Assembly: GCA_039881045.1 (NCBI GenBank)
Contig: JAYWVB010000015.1
Span: 186,001 to 250,000, forward strand
Source of the DNA: Chaetomium olivaceum
Lineage: Eukaryota; Ascomycota; Sordariomycetes; Sordariales; Chaetomiaceae
Length of the DNA stretch: 64,000 nt
Direction: 5' to 3'
In this document: piece by piece, positions 23,859 to 34,199 of the stretch
Position numbering within the stretch: the first letter of the stretch is position 1
Layout: each line of letters opens with the position of its first letter
The notes under the pieces: model-generated
Database searches by the model: none
What the model was told of the DNA's origin: nothing
The model's input: the letters and a program-made list of their open reading frames with translations, nothing else
Made by a program: the position numbers and the translations under genes

Positions 23859-25028
23859 TCACAAAGCAGACCGGCCCGACGCCGAAGCAAGCCTCCACTT
23901 CTCGCCATCGTCCACCTCCACAACTCGCCCTTCCCGCTTCAATTTCTGTAAAATCTGCATGACCCCGCCCGCCGCCGCCGGGTGCAAGCTCTCGGGCACA
24001 TCCCGGTAGATGTTCCGAACCAGTTCCATCACCGTCCAGGCATCACCCCCGGTGCCGTTTCCAGCTGTCGTCCCCTTCCCACTCTTCCCGCCCGCCGCGA
24101 CCGCTTCCGCATTGCCCAAAACCGCCGAACGGAGCGTCTGCACGACCTGCTCCTCGCGCTGGCCGCGGTGGCGGATATACTCTCGGCAATCTTGCCCGGC
24201 CCGTCGAGCACCACGGCGCCGTGGCCCGGGTACGCTTTCGCCGTTGCCGTTCCCTCCCCGCCGCCACTCCACACTCCCACTCCCACCCCTCTCCCCATAC
24301 AACCTCCGCATGCGCTCCAGGCTATCCACATACGTCCCCAAATCCTCAAACACACTCGTCCCATGCCCCAGCACATTATCCCCCGTGAACAACTCCCCCC
24401 TCTCCTCCCACCACAGCACCACATGATCCGCCGTGTGCCCCGGCGTGTGCACCGCCCGCAGCGTCGCCCCCTCCACCCGCAACACCTGCCCATCCCCCAA
24501 CGCTTCCCGCCCCTCCTCCACCTCCCCCTCCCCTGACTCGGGCTCGGGCTGGTATTTATACACCCTCGTCCCGGGCCACTCCGCCAGCACCCCCTCCACG
24601 CCGCCCGTATGGTCATGGTGCCAGTGCGTCAGCACCACCGCCGCGAGCGTTGCGCCTCCTCCTCCTTCTTCTTCTTCGTCGTGGAGGACCCGCCGGAGCG
24701 CGGCGAGCCACGAGGGCCGGCCCTCGCCCGTGTCGATGAGCAGGCGCGTGGGGCCGGTGCCGACCAGGTACGTGTTGGTGCCTTGCAGCGTGAATTTGCC
24801 CGGGTTGCCGCCGAGGATGCGGATGAGCCCTGGCGCGAGGCGCGTTACTTCGGGGAGGGGGGGCAGTTGGCTGGGAGGAGGGGGTTGGGTGCTCATTTTG
24901 GTTTTGGTGGTTGTGGTGGTGGTGGTGGTAGTGGTAGTGGTATTAAGGGGGGTGTTGAGGTTGAAAGGGGGCTTGAGTCTTGGTCTGAGGAGTGGCTGCA
25001 GGAGCGGGCCGGCCGGGTGCAGGCGCAT
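23859..25028 (-). CDS. LACTB2-like metallo-beta-lactamase-fold hydrolase
   Basis: A metallo-hydrolase related to LACTB2 (a mitochondrial endoribonuclease in animals) and to fungal MBL thioesterases. The zinc site is visible: THWHHDH near residue 135, PGHTADH, TGDNVLGHG, and in a shifted frame AYPGHGAVV. A winged-helix C-terminal part (AWTVMELVRNIYRDVP ... QILQKLKREGRVVEV) is as in LACTB2. Two starts are possible: ATG at 25028, giving an Arg/Leu/Pro leader that could be mitochondrial plus a Thr tract of about 13, or ATG at 24896 (MSTQPPP). The reading frame is wrong between about 24235 and 24180: the stretch with the PGHG zinc ligand reads only in another frame and returns after an extra AG at 24180-24181. 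A 52-bp G-rich intron could explain the first shift but not the second. Confidence 0.8.
   Translation of the reverse strand: MRLHPAGPLLQPLLRPRLKPPFNLNTPLNTTTTTTTTTTTTKTKMSTQPPPPSQLPPLPEVTRLAPGLIRILGGNPGKFTLQGTNTYLVGTGPTRLLIDTGEGRPSWLAALRRVLHDEEEEGGGGATLAAVVLTHWHHDHTGGVEGVLAEWPGTRVYKYQPEPESGEGEVEEGREALGDGQVLRVEGATLRAVHTPGHTADHVVLWWEERGELFTGDNVLGHGTSVFEDLGTYVDSLERMRRLYGERGGSGSVEWRRGGNGNGESVPGPRRRGARRAGQDCREYIRHRGQREEQVVQTLRSAVLGNAEAVAAGGKSGKGTTAGNGTGGDAWTVMELVRNIYRDVPESLHPAAAGGVMQILQKLKREGRVVEVDDGEKWRLASASGRSAL
24904..24942. repeat. GGT/ACC trinucleotide tract coding poly-Thr
   Basis: A run of GGT/GTT/AGT triplets on the plus strand, encoding about 12 Thr on the minus strand between the two candidate starts of the LACTB2-like gene. 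If the upstream start is used it forms a linker after the leader. Confidence 0.8.
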
Positions 25029-26269
25029 CGGGAGGTGGCTTTGGCTGGCTGGGTTCTTGGTTATGGATTAGGGAGGTACCTCCAGATTACATTGCGTGAC
25101 GACGCGGGGTTGTGGTGTCCGGACCAGCTGCGGGGTACGTTTATTGGCGCCGGGTCCGGTTATGGCGAGTTGCCGAGCTTAATAAGGGTAAGTTTTGGCT
25201 ACATGTTTGCTGGCATGTGCTTCAAGTGCGAAGTCCTCGGTTGCTTTTGTTTGATAACTGGCTGGGGATGTAACTTTGGGGTAACCTGGAATCTAGTGCA
25301 CAATTCTGGCACTTCGCTCAGGATACGACCTACACCTACTGTGTAGGAATTAGGTACTTGGTTTATCAACATCGGTCGCCTGCAATCACATCCATGAATA
25401 TCCATGAATATCCGGGAAAAAAGAACTGATCGACAGGGGATTCATCGCAGATATTGTAGTGTAAACTTCAGAACCCTAACCGCATGGAAGCGCCATCAAA
25501 CTTGACGTCACGACCTGCGGTTGGACAGAAAACCTCAAAGCCGTTGTTCGGCCAGTGCCGAGGCTGGCTGGTTGGCGCGAACTGAAACCCCCTGTCAACG
25601 CGCTCCTTGTCCCCCGTGTCCCCGTGTCGCGGCCCCCATTTAGCGCCCGAGCTGAAGCGCTCCACGCCTGCCGATAAGCCTGGTGGTGGGCTCGATAAGC
25701 AATTTCCAGCCAGCCGAAGCCGCCTCGGCCAGGAGCAGTCGGACCGTGGACACCGTTTCGGCGATGCGAGAGCAGTCGATTTTGTAGAGGCGAACAATAC
25801 GCTTTCCTATTAGGTGTCCCAGTCACAGCGCAAACCGATTGACGTAAGTATCAAATTACCCATTGTTGCCTCCCGCAACCTGCGCGTGGATATGGTCTGA
25901 CCGGGTGACAAGGCTTCTCTATTACTCCTCCTGGCAAACACTCGCGTGCGGGCATTGCCTCCGAGTCCCGTACCTTACCTAGGTAGGTAGGTATCTTAAC
26001 ATTTCGATAAACAACCGTCCGCCACTCCTGAAGCACAACGCGACTCTTTTTCCCAGCAGCTTTTTCGAAATTCATTCCGTCAATTGCAGGATACCGTCTC
26101 CCTGCACACTGCATCACCTCCCAAGAGCAATCAGCCAGCGCATTCGCAATCACTCGCGTCTCGAGCGGTACCGAAAAGGCTCTCGAAAAACGGGACTCCC
26201 ACCAACAACCCCCCTTTACGACCGACCTTTTTCGAACCCCCCTATCAATCACAAGAAACAATTTTCAAA
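25029..26269. other. Divergent promoter, LACTB2-like gene and UBP8
   Basis: 1.24 kb with no recognised gene. It contains a doubled 11-mer at about 25393-25415 (ATCCATGAAT units) and a partly palindromic tract at 25972-25995 built from CCTAGG and AGGTAGGTAGG. The last 250 bp before UBP8 is C/A/T-rich and leader-like. Confidence 0.5.
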
Positions 26270-28189
26270 ATGTCGGCAAGGCCTGCGACACCGGCGTCGC
26301 CTAAGAACCATAAAGTTCGAGCGCCCCAACCAGGACAGCCCATGTACGGTTGTGGTAAGCTGCGCCCGTTTTCCGACTTGGGGTTCCCTTCTAACAGCCG
26401 CAGAACACCTGCAGAGACTCTTTAATCAAGACCAAGCGACGACGAATACGTCGATCCAACATTACAGGGCTATCCTCCGGAGCATCTTCGACACGAACCC
26501 CTTGATCCCGCAGACAGCTAAGGCCATCGACGGGCAGATCGTTACGTCGCTCACTCCGACCTACCTCTGTCTCCAATGCCCATCGACCCTCACAGAAGAT
26601 GACCGGACAAAACATGGGACTAAGAAATCACACAGGTTTTGTATGTCGGCGTCGCCCATGGTTGGTGGTGACAACCGGGTATCCACGGCTCACTGACTTG
26701 GGCACAGATGTGGACTCCAGAAGCGGTGCTCTGTACTGCCAGATGTGTGACGACATTGTTTGGGACCCTACGTTTGAGGAGCTCAGGATAAAGAAGATTG
26801 GAACAGGTACCTTCTCAAGTACGTTGGCCGTGAGCCGGTGCTGGTGGTCGCCGTCGCTATAGGGTACTAAACTAACTTTCTTGCAGTGCGGAAACGCAAA
26901 CATGAGGAGCTATTCGAGACATCGGATCCTGTTCGGGACAACCCGGCGTATATTTTGACCAACACGACCACAGCGTCTTGCAAGTCAAATGGCCTGCGGG
27001 GCATCTACAATGCTGGTGCCACTTGCTACCAGAACGTCGTCCTCCAAAGTTTCCTCCATAACCCCATCCTCCGGAACTTTTACCTCAGCGACGGCCATTC
27101 CAGCAGCACCTGCAACGTAGAGTACTGCTTGAGCTGCGCTATCGACGACATGTTCCAGGACTTCTACTCGCTCGAGAACACCAACGGGTATACGGCGGCT
27201 AGCATCCTGTCGGCGTTCTGGTACAACCAGAAGAAGGCCTTTGAGATCCTGGTAGCAACCAAGGAGCAGGACGCCCATGAATTCTTCCAGTTCTTGGCGG
27301 AGGAGCTGCACGAACGCAACGGCGATGGCAAGAGGCCAGAGAGCGGCAGCGAGCACAGCTGCAATTGCATCATCCACCAGACATTCTACGGCAAACTGCA
27401 AAGCACCACAACCTGCCAAAACTGCAGCGGCGTTACGCACCAGGTGCAGAGCTTCCTGGATCTCAGCCTGCCATTAGAGAACCTCTCGCACAAGAAGGGC
27501 AAGAAGTCCGTATCGAGAGGGTTGCTGACTCTGCAGGAATGTCTCGACGAGGAGTACATCAAGTCGGACAAGTGTGAATACCGCTGCCACAACTGCAGCT
27601 CCATGCAGCAAGCCCGTCGGCAGACGAGCATCAAGCGGTTGCCAAACGTCTTGTCGATCCAGCTTAAGGTAGGAAGGGCCCCGCTGACACCCCTTTAGAC
27701 TTAGAGGTAGATGGCATGATGCTAACCGTCCTGCAGCGGTTCGAATACAAGCAAGGCCGCAACGAGCGGGCTGCGAAGATCGACACGCCGGTGCAGTTCC
27801 CGCTGGAGCTCAATATGTTACCCTACACCAACCGGGGCCGTTCCGGTGGCGGCCCCGACGCCGGCAAGGAAAACTACGAGCTGGCCCGCTCCTGCACCTA
27901 TGACCTAGTCAGCGTGGTCGTGCACGTCGGCGAGATCGACACGGGCCACTACGTGTCGTACTGCAGGGTCGGCGACCAAGTGAGTGCCCGCCCTATTTCC
28001 CTTACTTCGCCTGTCACTTCCATCTCCCCTTCCAATCTCCATGCCATCCCTATCCCTATCGAACCAAGCGGCTAACAGATGGGACAGTGGTTTGCGTTCA
28101 ACGACCACCGCGTGGAGCTCGCGCAGAAGTCGGATGTGCTCAACGCCAAGCCATATCTGCTATTTTACGTCGTTCGGTCTCTGTCGTGA
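26270..28189 (+). CDS. UBP8: SAGA deubiquitinase UBP8 (USP22 family)
   Basis: Removes ubiquitin from histone H2B as part of the SAGA DUB module. Six exons, 26270-26354, 26404-26640, 26708-26806, 26887-27668, 27737-27979 and 28088-28189, join cleanly to 515 residues. The N-terminal ZnF-UBP has its Cys/His pairs (LCLQC, KKSHRFYVDSRSGALYCQMC). The USP fold has the Cys box NAGATCYQN with catalytic Cys187, zinc-ribbon Cys pairs (CQNCSG, CHNC) and the His box DTGHYVSYCR with His472, followed by WFAFND. The Cys box is unusual in Ala for the common Asn before Thr-Cys, as in other UBP8 proteins. Intron 2 uses the GTATGT donor at 26641, which gives the conserved HRFYVDS junction. Confidence 0.93.
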
Positions 28190-28924
28190 GGACAAGGAGC
28201 GACGGCAGGCGGGAGAGAGGGCATGGCGGCTGACTAGGCGTTTCAACTGGGTCTTTTCTTCTTCTTTTGGGGCTTTTGTAATATATAGATCCCGGGTGGT
28301 TTTCGTTTCTTTACCCGGCGAACAGGATCATGCCGCGCATGGGATTTTTTTTGTCACTCGGTGGCAACGTAGGGTGTTATGGCGCCGAGGGAGGTTGGGT
28401 TTGATTTGGGAAAGCATGGGATAGCCTTTTCTGCAGCAGACAGACCAGACAGGCAGGTAGGCAGGCAGCGTGGGTACGTACTTAGTTTCGGTAGTTTATA
28501 CGGGCGTTATAATGGTCAGCCGTCATCTCTATTTGGTCGTCCTCTTATCTACCCTCCCCTTCTTTGCCCGTTGTACCGTGTCCCGTCTTGAGCACTGTAA
28601 CCATAACGAAAGTATGCACCCACTCCCACTCGCCCTTTCTGCGCACCCACGCCCTATCTATGCCATACCAGCCCTGTCTCTACCTTGCCTCAAGGAAATG
28701 GCTGTCTAGAACTCTAGATAGGTCCCGCTCTTGCTACTATGTTCCCAGAGGTAACATGCAAGATCCCTCCGTCCCAACCATGGCTCCGCCCCCCCCCTCT
28801 TTTCTTATCCCTTCCCCGAGCAAAGGAAAAAAGAAGTGTCGTCAAAACGACCACCCACCCACCCAAACCAAGACCAACTAGGTTAAGGTAACATAAGGTA
28901 AGGTAGGCAAAAAAAAAAAAAAAC
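28190..28924. other. Convergent 3' spacer
   Basis: 735 bp between UBP8 and EFM5 ends. No gene. It holds repeated CAGACAGG-like units near 28440-28465, AGGTAAGGTA strings at 28880-28905, and a 15-A run directly after the EFM5 stop codon on the opposite strand. Confidence 0.5.
28909..28923. repeat. Poly-A run of 15 next to the EFM5 stop
   Basis: 15 consecutive A on the plus strand, i.e. a T tract starting two bases after the EFM5 stop codon on the coding strand. Confidence 0.85.
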
Positions 28925-30242
28925 TTACTCCCCCTTCCGCCACCCCCAACAATCCGCCTCAAAGTTGGCATAGCAGTAAAACTCGTTGGCCAGGCCCCGC
29001 GCGTGCACGGGCTCGTAGTCGGTCGTGTGCAGGCCAAAGGCCCGGTACACGCGCGTCACCACGTCGCGCATGCGCTCGCCCGTGCACACGATCACGCGGG
29101 GCTTTTCTCGTTGTTGTTGCTGTTGTTGGTGCTGGTCTTGTTGGTCGTCTTGTTGCTGCTGGTCGGTGCCGTTGCCGTTGCCGTTGCCGTTTGGTGAGGT
29201 GCTGTTTGGGTTTGGGGGAAGGGGGCGGGAGAGCCAGCGGACTGTGAGCGCCGCTGGGGAGGGGAGGGGGAGGAGTTAGTCTTTTTTTGGGTTGGGGGGT
29301 GAGGTTATGGTAGGGATTTGGGGAGAGGGGGTCAAATACGTACTTTTGGTCTGGCAGTCTTCGCTTAGGAAGGGCGGGTCGCAGATGATGCGGTCACAGG
29401 TGCCTTTGAGGTGGGCTTTTGGACGGCGGGTGGATGGTCAACATAACAGTTCGATTCTGGCATGGCAGGAAAAACAGAGAGACGAGGAGACAAACCTGGC
29501 AACTTCAACGGCTCGGCAAAGTCATAGTATACGAATTCCGGGAAGATGTTGAAGCGCTTGTCGTGCTCCAGCAGGACGACCTTGGGCTTGGGTTGGTCTG
29601 GAGGAGCAGCATTCTGGACGTGACGGTCAGTGACTCTGCTGTGGATGATATGGTGGGAGAAAGGGTATAGGATAGGACCCATGGAAACTGCAACTCACCA
29701 AGATATTCTTCACTGCGATAAACACACTGGGTGTCGAGACCACCGCCACCGTCATGTCCGACGTGGCTCCCTCAAGCATGAGCTTGGCGTACAGCCCGGC
29801 CGTTTCATCCGCATACTGTATCATCAATCATCATTAGTACCATCCAACCCCCCTTCTCTAGTGGAGTGGAAGTTGAATCGAGGGTTAAGAAAAGGGCGGA
29901 AGGTAAATCCCCCTATCCCGTTCGACCCAACCCGACCCTCAACGCCGAGAGAGAAGGTGTGGACTGTAGGAACCGTACCCAGAACTGACTCTCATTCCAG
30001 TCCTCTGTGAAAGCCTCCATAGACAATGGCTTCTCGATGGCTGCGTGGACTGCCTCAGCCTGCACCTTGAGCCTGTTGAACTCTTCGGCGCGGGCATCAC
30101 GCTCAGCGTAGAACGCCTTCAAGGCATCGAGGGTGGAGGCGGGGAGCGATCTGCGCAAATTAATCAATATCGTCGCACTATCGTCGTGTTGTTGTGTTGA
30201 GAGCACAACTTACAGGTCATCGTCACTTTCAAAGTTGGTCAT
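28925..30242 (-). CDS. EFM5: eEF1A lysine methyltransferase EFM5-like
   Basis: EFM5 (human EEF1AKMT1) methylates a lysine of translation factor eEF1A in the cytosol. Six exons join in frame from ATG at 30242 to TAA at 28925. Recognisable blocks: SLPASTLDALKAFYAER near the N-terminus, DWNESQFWYADETA across the second junction, an SAM-fold strand (VVLLEHDKRF), the catalytic DPPF motif in IICDPPFLSEDCQTK, and the C-terminal ANEFYCYANFEADCWGW signature. Odd: between TVRWLSRPLPP and RVIVCTGERM lies an insertion of Gly-Asn repeats and a Gln/Asp tract (about 29105-29195), absent from the short yeast protein as I recall the family. Start chosen because MTNFESDDD precedes the first splice site in frame. 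Confidence 0.88.
29105..29195. repeat. Gln and Gly-Asn codon repeats in EFM5
   Basis: Imperfect GTT/GTC/GCT triplets followed by four GTTGCC units on the plus strand, encoding a Gln/Asp-rich tract preceded by Gly-Asn repeats on the minus strand. Confidence 0.8.
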
Positions 30243-30664
30243 CTTGTACGAATCTAGCTCTGGCTTGGCGGTTGCTGGGGTTGAGCGTGTGGATGTGGTG
30301 AAGTTGGCATTTGTGTTTGTGAAGGAGGGGGGCCAAGAAAAAGAATTTTAAATTTTGAGTGGTGGGTTCGACAAGCCATTTGGGTTGCAAATCGGGCTGG
30401 ATTTTAGAGATTCCATTACGCATGAGTTACGTTATGGCACGAGTTTTCTGGAGGGAAAGCACTGGGTTTCCCGGCCTCGGTGCATTCACAGTGAGTTGCT
30501 GCAAACATGAAACGATATGGTAGCCACAACCACCACCACGTGCGCGACTTTCAACCCAGTCTCATGGACCCTCAAACTAAGAAAATAACGTCTAGTCACA
30601 GCGGTATATACACTCTAGACTGTCCAGCCTGCCGTGTCGATCGCAACCCGCCCAGCTGCCCCTT
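30243..30664. other. Spacer between EFM5 and NDUFA9 genes
   Basis: 422 bp upstream of EFM5 and downstream of the NDUFA9-like gene, both on the minus strand. It should hold the EFM5 promoter. No other feature seen. Confidence 0.5.
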
Positions 30665-32178
30665 TTACTGGTCGTCAAGCACATGGATGTACTTCTTCTC
30701 CTCCCGCCTTTCTCTCTCAGTTGCGGGTGGCAGGTCGTAGAATGCCGACGAACGGAAGCCCTTCTGTGCAGGGGTCAGTTACATGCAATGCACGGTAGTA
30801 ATCAAGGTGACGTACCAGGTAATGATAGGTCCACTTGCTGATGTCGCTGGGCTCCATGCCGAGATCCTTGAACGTTTTGGCCGTCTCGTCGATGACCTGG
30901 TCGTGGAACTCGCGCTCAATCTCATCGGCAGACATGATGTCCCACCAGATGAAGCGGTTGAGCAGCCCCGCGGCCGGCTTCAGGAGCGCCTTGGGCATGT
31001 TGATGTGCCTGCGCTTCTTGTAGATTTCGCGGTCGACTAGCTCAGCAATCTCGGCCGTCGAGTATTTCCGCGGGCCGTAGAGCTCGAAGGTCTGGGACGC
31101 TGTGTTGTCGTCAAACATGATCTTCTCCAGCGCCTCGCCGACATCGATGACCTGCAACTTGTCAGAAACTGGTCGCCTTGCATGCTCAGCTGTCGTATAC
31201 ATACATGCACCGGCCAGTACGTCTCCTGCATGTTGTTTGCCGTGAAAAGGTTCGCAACGCTGGCGAGCTTGAGCAGCAGCCTGTCTTCGAAGCCGAACAT
31301 CGGGGCCGGCCTGACAATGGTGGTTTCAGGGAAAATATCCCGCGCCACCTTCTCGCCATAGCCCTGCAAGCAGAGTTAGAGTCCCGCCGATTGCTTTAAC
31401 AAGAAGGCTAAGTAAGAAGTTACCTTGGTCGCATAGAACTCGGAATCAGACTGGGGGTCGGCATTATACGACGAGACATGGATAAACCGGTCCACGTTGT
31501 ACTTGGCGACGGCTTCTGCGATCCGCTCGGTACCCTCGATGTGCACATCCGCGAGGGAGAAGTTCCTAGTTTCGTCAACCCTCGCGTTCACGCTACTTGT
31601 CCCAGCCTGCTCAACTCACTTGGTGGGGTAGTTTCGGCCGACCAAGTTGTAGACGACGTCCGAATGCCTGACGCTCTCCTCGATCGACTGGGTGTTGTGA
31701 AGGTCGTATTCCTGGCTTTGATTCAGCGATTGCCCTCCCTCTCTGTCGCCTCGGAGCCCTCACGATGAACACAACACGGCCCAGATCACCCGTCACCTTG
31801 AGATGGCGCTTGGCCATCTCCTCCCGGTACGGCACAATGACAGTGCATCCCTGTCTCGCTGTGGTATCTCTGGTCAGTCGAGGGGTGAAATTGCCGCGGG
31901 GCGGACAGTCGAACCTAGCCGGTTGACGATGTAACGGCCGAGCTGGCCGGTGGCGCCAAAGACGGTAGCGGTATGCCCGCCGAGGGAGGAGCTAGAGGAG
32001 GGTTCTGTCAGCGAGGTCCCAGAGAAGGAAAGGGAGTAACGAACCGGCCGCCGGTGGTCCGGAGAATAGGCTTGCCGGTGCGGGTGATGTGCACGTCGGA
32101 ATGAATGGCCCGGCGCTGCAGTGCGCTTCTCGTAATCTTGGGGGCCGTCGCCCGCACGATAGTCGGCAGGGAGGCCAT
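30665..32178 (-). CDS. nuo-40: Complex I 40 kDa subunit, NDUFA9 homologue
   Basis: Accessory NADPH-binding subunit of mitochondrial NADH:ubiquinone oxidoreductase, an atypical short-chain dehydrogenase. Eight exons join without frame conflict. The N-terminus (MASLPTIVRATAPKITRSAL) is an Arg/Ser/Ala mitochondrial presequence. The Rossmann motif is GATGQLGRYIVNRL, with YNLVGRNY, FIHVSSYNADP and the YATKGYGEK region after it; the C-terminal part ends in YIHVLDDQ. The catalytic-looking Tyr/Lys spacing is degenerate, as expected for a structural family member. ATG at 32178 is chosen since it starts the presequence; an upstream in-frame extension lacks targeting character. Confidence 0.92.
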
Positions 32179-32664
32179 AGTGGCTGGTGGTGGATGTGGA
32201 ATCCCAAGGTGGGCGGCGTCGCAGTCAATTGACGTTGACAACGGAGGCGACGAGCTTCGTGCAATTCGACCAAGCAATCCATCCCGCCCGCCGGCTCCCA
32301 AGCTCCGACCCACACTCGCCGTCCAGGATAAAACGTCTAGGGTGATTGGCCAATAAGGGGTAGCAAAGCCCGCAAGGCAGCTGGACGCACGGACCAGACG
32401 AATGAGGTACGTACCGTTACCAGTAGGCTGCTCCCTGCCGCGTCAAGTGGGAGGATGGCGGGCGGGCTGCAATAGCTCGTGCCTTCCACTACCAACTCCC
32501 AACATCATCAGCCCCACGACCTATTCCCACCACATCCATACCCGGCGATTGCTACTCGGACACTCGACTTTAAAACGAGCGGCCTGAGTCAAAGCTACAG
32601 GAATATCAGACACCCCCCCGCTCCGAACCCCTCCCACCAATATCCCAGTCATCGGTGGCCGAAC
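32179..32664. other. Divergent promoter, NDUFA9 gene and RPN9
   Basis: 486 bp head-to-head spacer. No coding support. The last 150 bp before RPN9 are C-rich with CCACAACC/CATCATCA strings typical of a fungal 5' leader. Confidence 0.5.
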
Positions 32665-33867
32665 ATGAACGTCGACACCATCTCCGACTTCCTCGCCGAG
32701 CAGCGGGATAGCGCTCCGAGGAGCTGCAACACCTCGTGCTCGAGTTCGAAACGCTATGGGAACGCAAGCTATGGCACCAGCTCACCAACCAACTAATCGA
32801 GTTCTTCAACAACCCGGGCAGCGCACCGCAGCGCTTACAGTTCTACAAGGTCTTTGTCCTCAAATTCGCGGATAAGATCAACCAACTCAAACTCGTCGAC
32901 CTTGCCTTGAAGGCGGCCACACAATGTAGAGGTATGCGTCCCTACCGACTGCGGGACGTCGCATGGCGATTTCTGACCCAAAGCAGACAACCAGGAGCGA
33001 CTCTCCTTCATGGAGGCGGTCGTCAAAAAGGTGGACAACGAAGAGTCACAGGACGCCCTAGTGTTTGCCACGATTGCGGTGGCCCGCGTGAGGCTCGACC
33101 TCGAGGACCTCGACGGGGCGAGGAAAGACCTGGACCGGGCAGAGCGGGTCCTCGACAGCTTCGACTCGGTCGAGACGATCGTGCACGCGGCCTTCTACGG
33201 GGCCAACGCCGACTACTACCAGGCCAAGGCGGACTTCGGGTCGTACTACCGCAACGCGCTCCTCTACCTCGCCTGCATCGACATCAAGTCCCTCTCCCCC
33301 GCCGAGCGGCGCAGCCGCGCCTACGACCTGTCGATCGCCGCGCTTGTCAGCAGCAGCATCTACAACTTCGGCGAGCTGCTGCTGCACCCGATCCTGGACG
33401 CGCTCTCGGAGCGCGAGGAGGACAAGTGGCTGCGCGAGCTGCTGTTCGCCTTCAACCGCGGCGACCTGGCCGCCTACGACGTGCTGGCGAACCACATCAA
33501 ATCGAACCCGCTGCTGGCCCAGCACGCGCGCCAGCTGCGCGAGAAGATCTACCTGGCGGCGCTGACCGAGGCCGTGTTCCGGCGCCCGCCGCACGACCGC
33601 GCCATGACCTTCGCCACCATCGCCGCCGAGACCAAGGTGCGGCCCGACGAGATCGAGCACCTGATCATGAAGGCCCTCAGCCTGGGCCTGCTGCGCGGCA
33701 CCATCGACCAGGTCGACGAGGTGGCCCACATCAACTGGGTCCAGCCCAAGGTGCTGGATATGAAGCAAATCGAGAACATGCGCGGGCGGCTAAAGGAGTG
33801 GGACTCGAGCGTCAACCAGCTGGGCAACTGGATCGAGACCGTGGGGCAGGATGTGTGGGCGGCATAG
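32665..33867 (+). CDS. RPN9: 26S proteasome lid subunit RPN9
   Basis: PCI-domain subunit of the 19S lid (human PSMD13). Exons 32665-32931 and 32987-33867. Recognised blocks: ERKLWHQLTNQLIEFF, NADYYQAKADFGSYYRNALLYLAC, the PCI winged helix TFATIAAETKVRPDEIEHLIMKAL and the C-terminal GRLKEWDSSVNQLGNWIE. The first 18 codons (MNVDTISDFLAEQRDSAP) are in a different frame from the rest: at 32718-32720 CCGAGGAG appears where CCG-GAG-GAG is expected. Adding one base gives 1149 nt and 382 residues, the normal family size. No intron signal can explain the shift. Confidence 0.92.
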
Positions 33868-34199
33868 ATGATGATGGGGGGAGGGTGAGAATGAATGAGA
33901 CAACAAAATATATCACGGGCACGTACATGACATGATGGCATGCCTTGTATGATATCAAACTTGCCGAGTCTAAATGACCAAACCATGGGGCGTCTAAGAC
34001 CACCCACCCATCGGAATCCAGTACTCGTTCTCTTTGTGTGTGTTTTAACGAACGCTACGCTCTCTGTAATCTGTATGGGTATCTCATCCCCTTCCAAAAA
34101 CATTCCTTTCAAAACCCAGTTTTTCTCTCCCCTCACTCTCTTAACATTCCCATCCCCATCCCCATTCCCCTCCCCACACGCCCCACACCACACAGCAAC
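33868..34199. other. Convergent 3' spacer
   Basis: 332 bp between the RPN9 and GAA1 stops. T/C-rich from 34080 on. No other feature seen. Confidence 0.5.
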
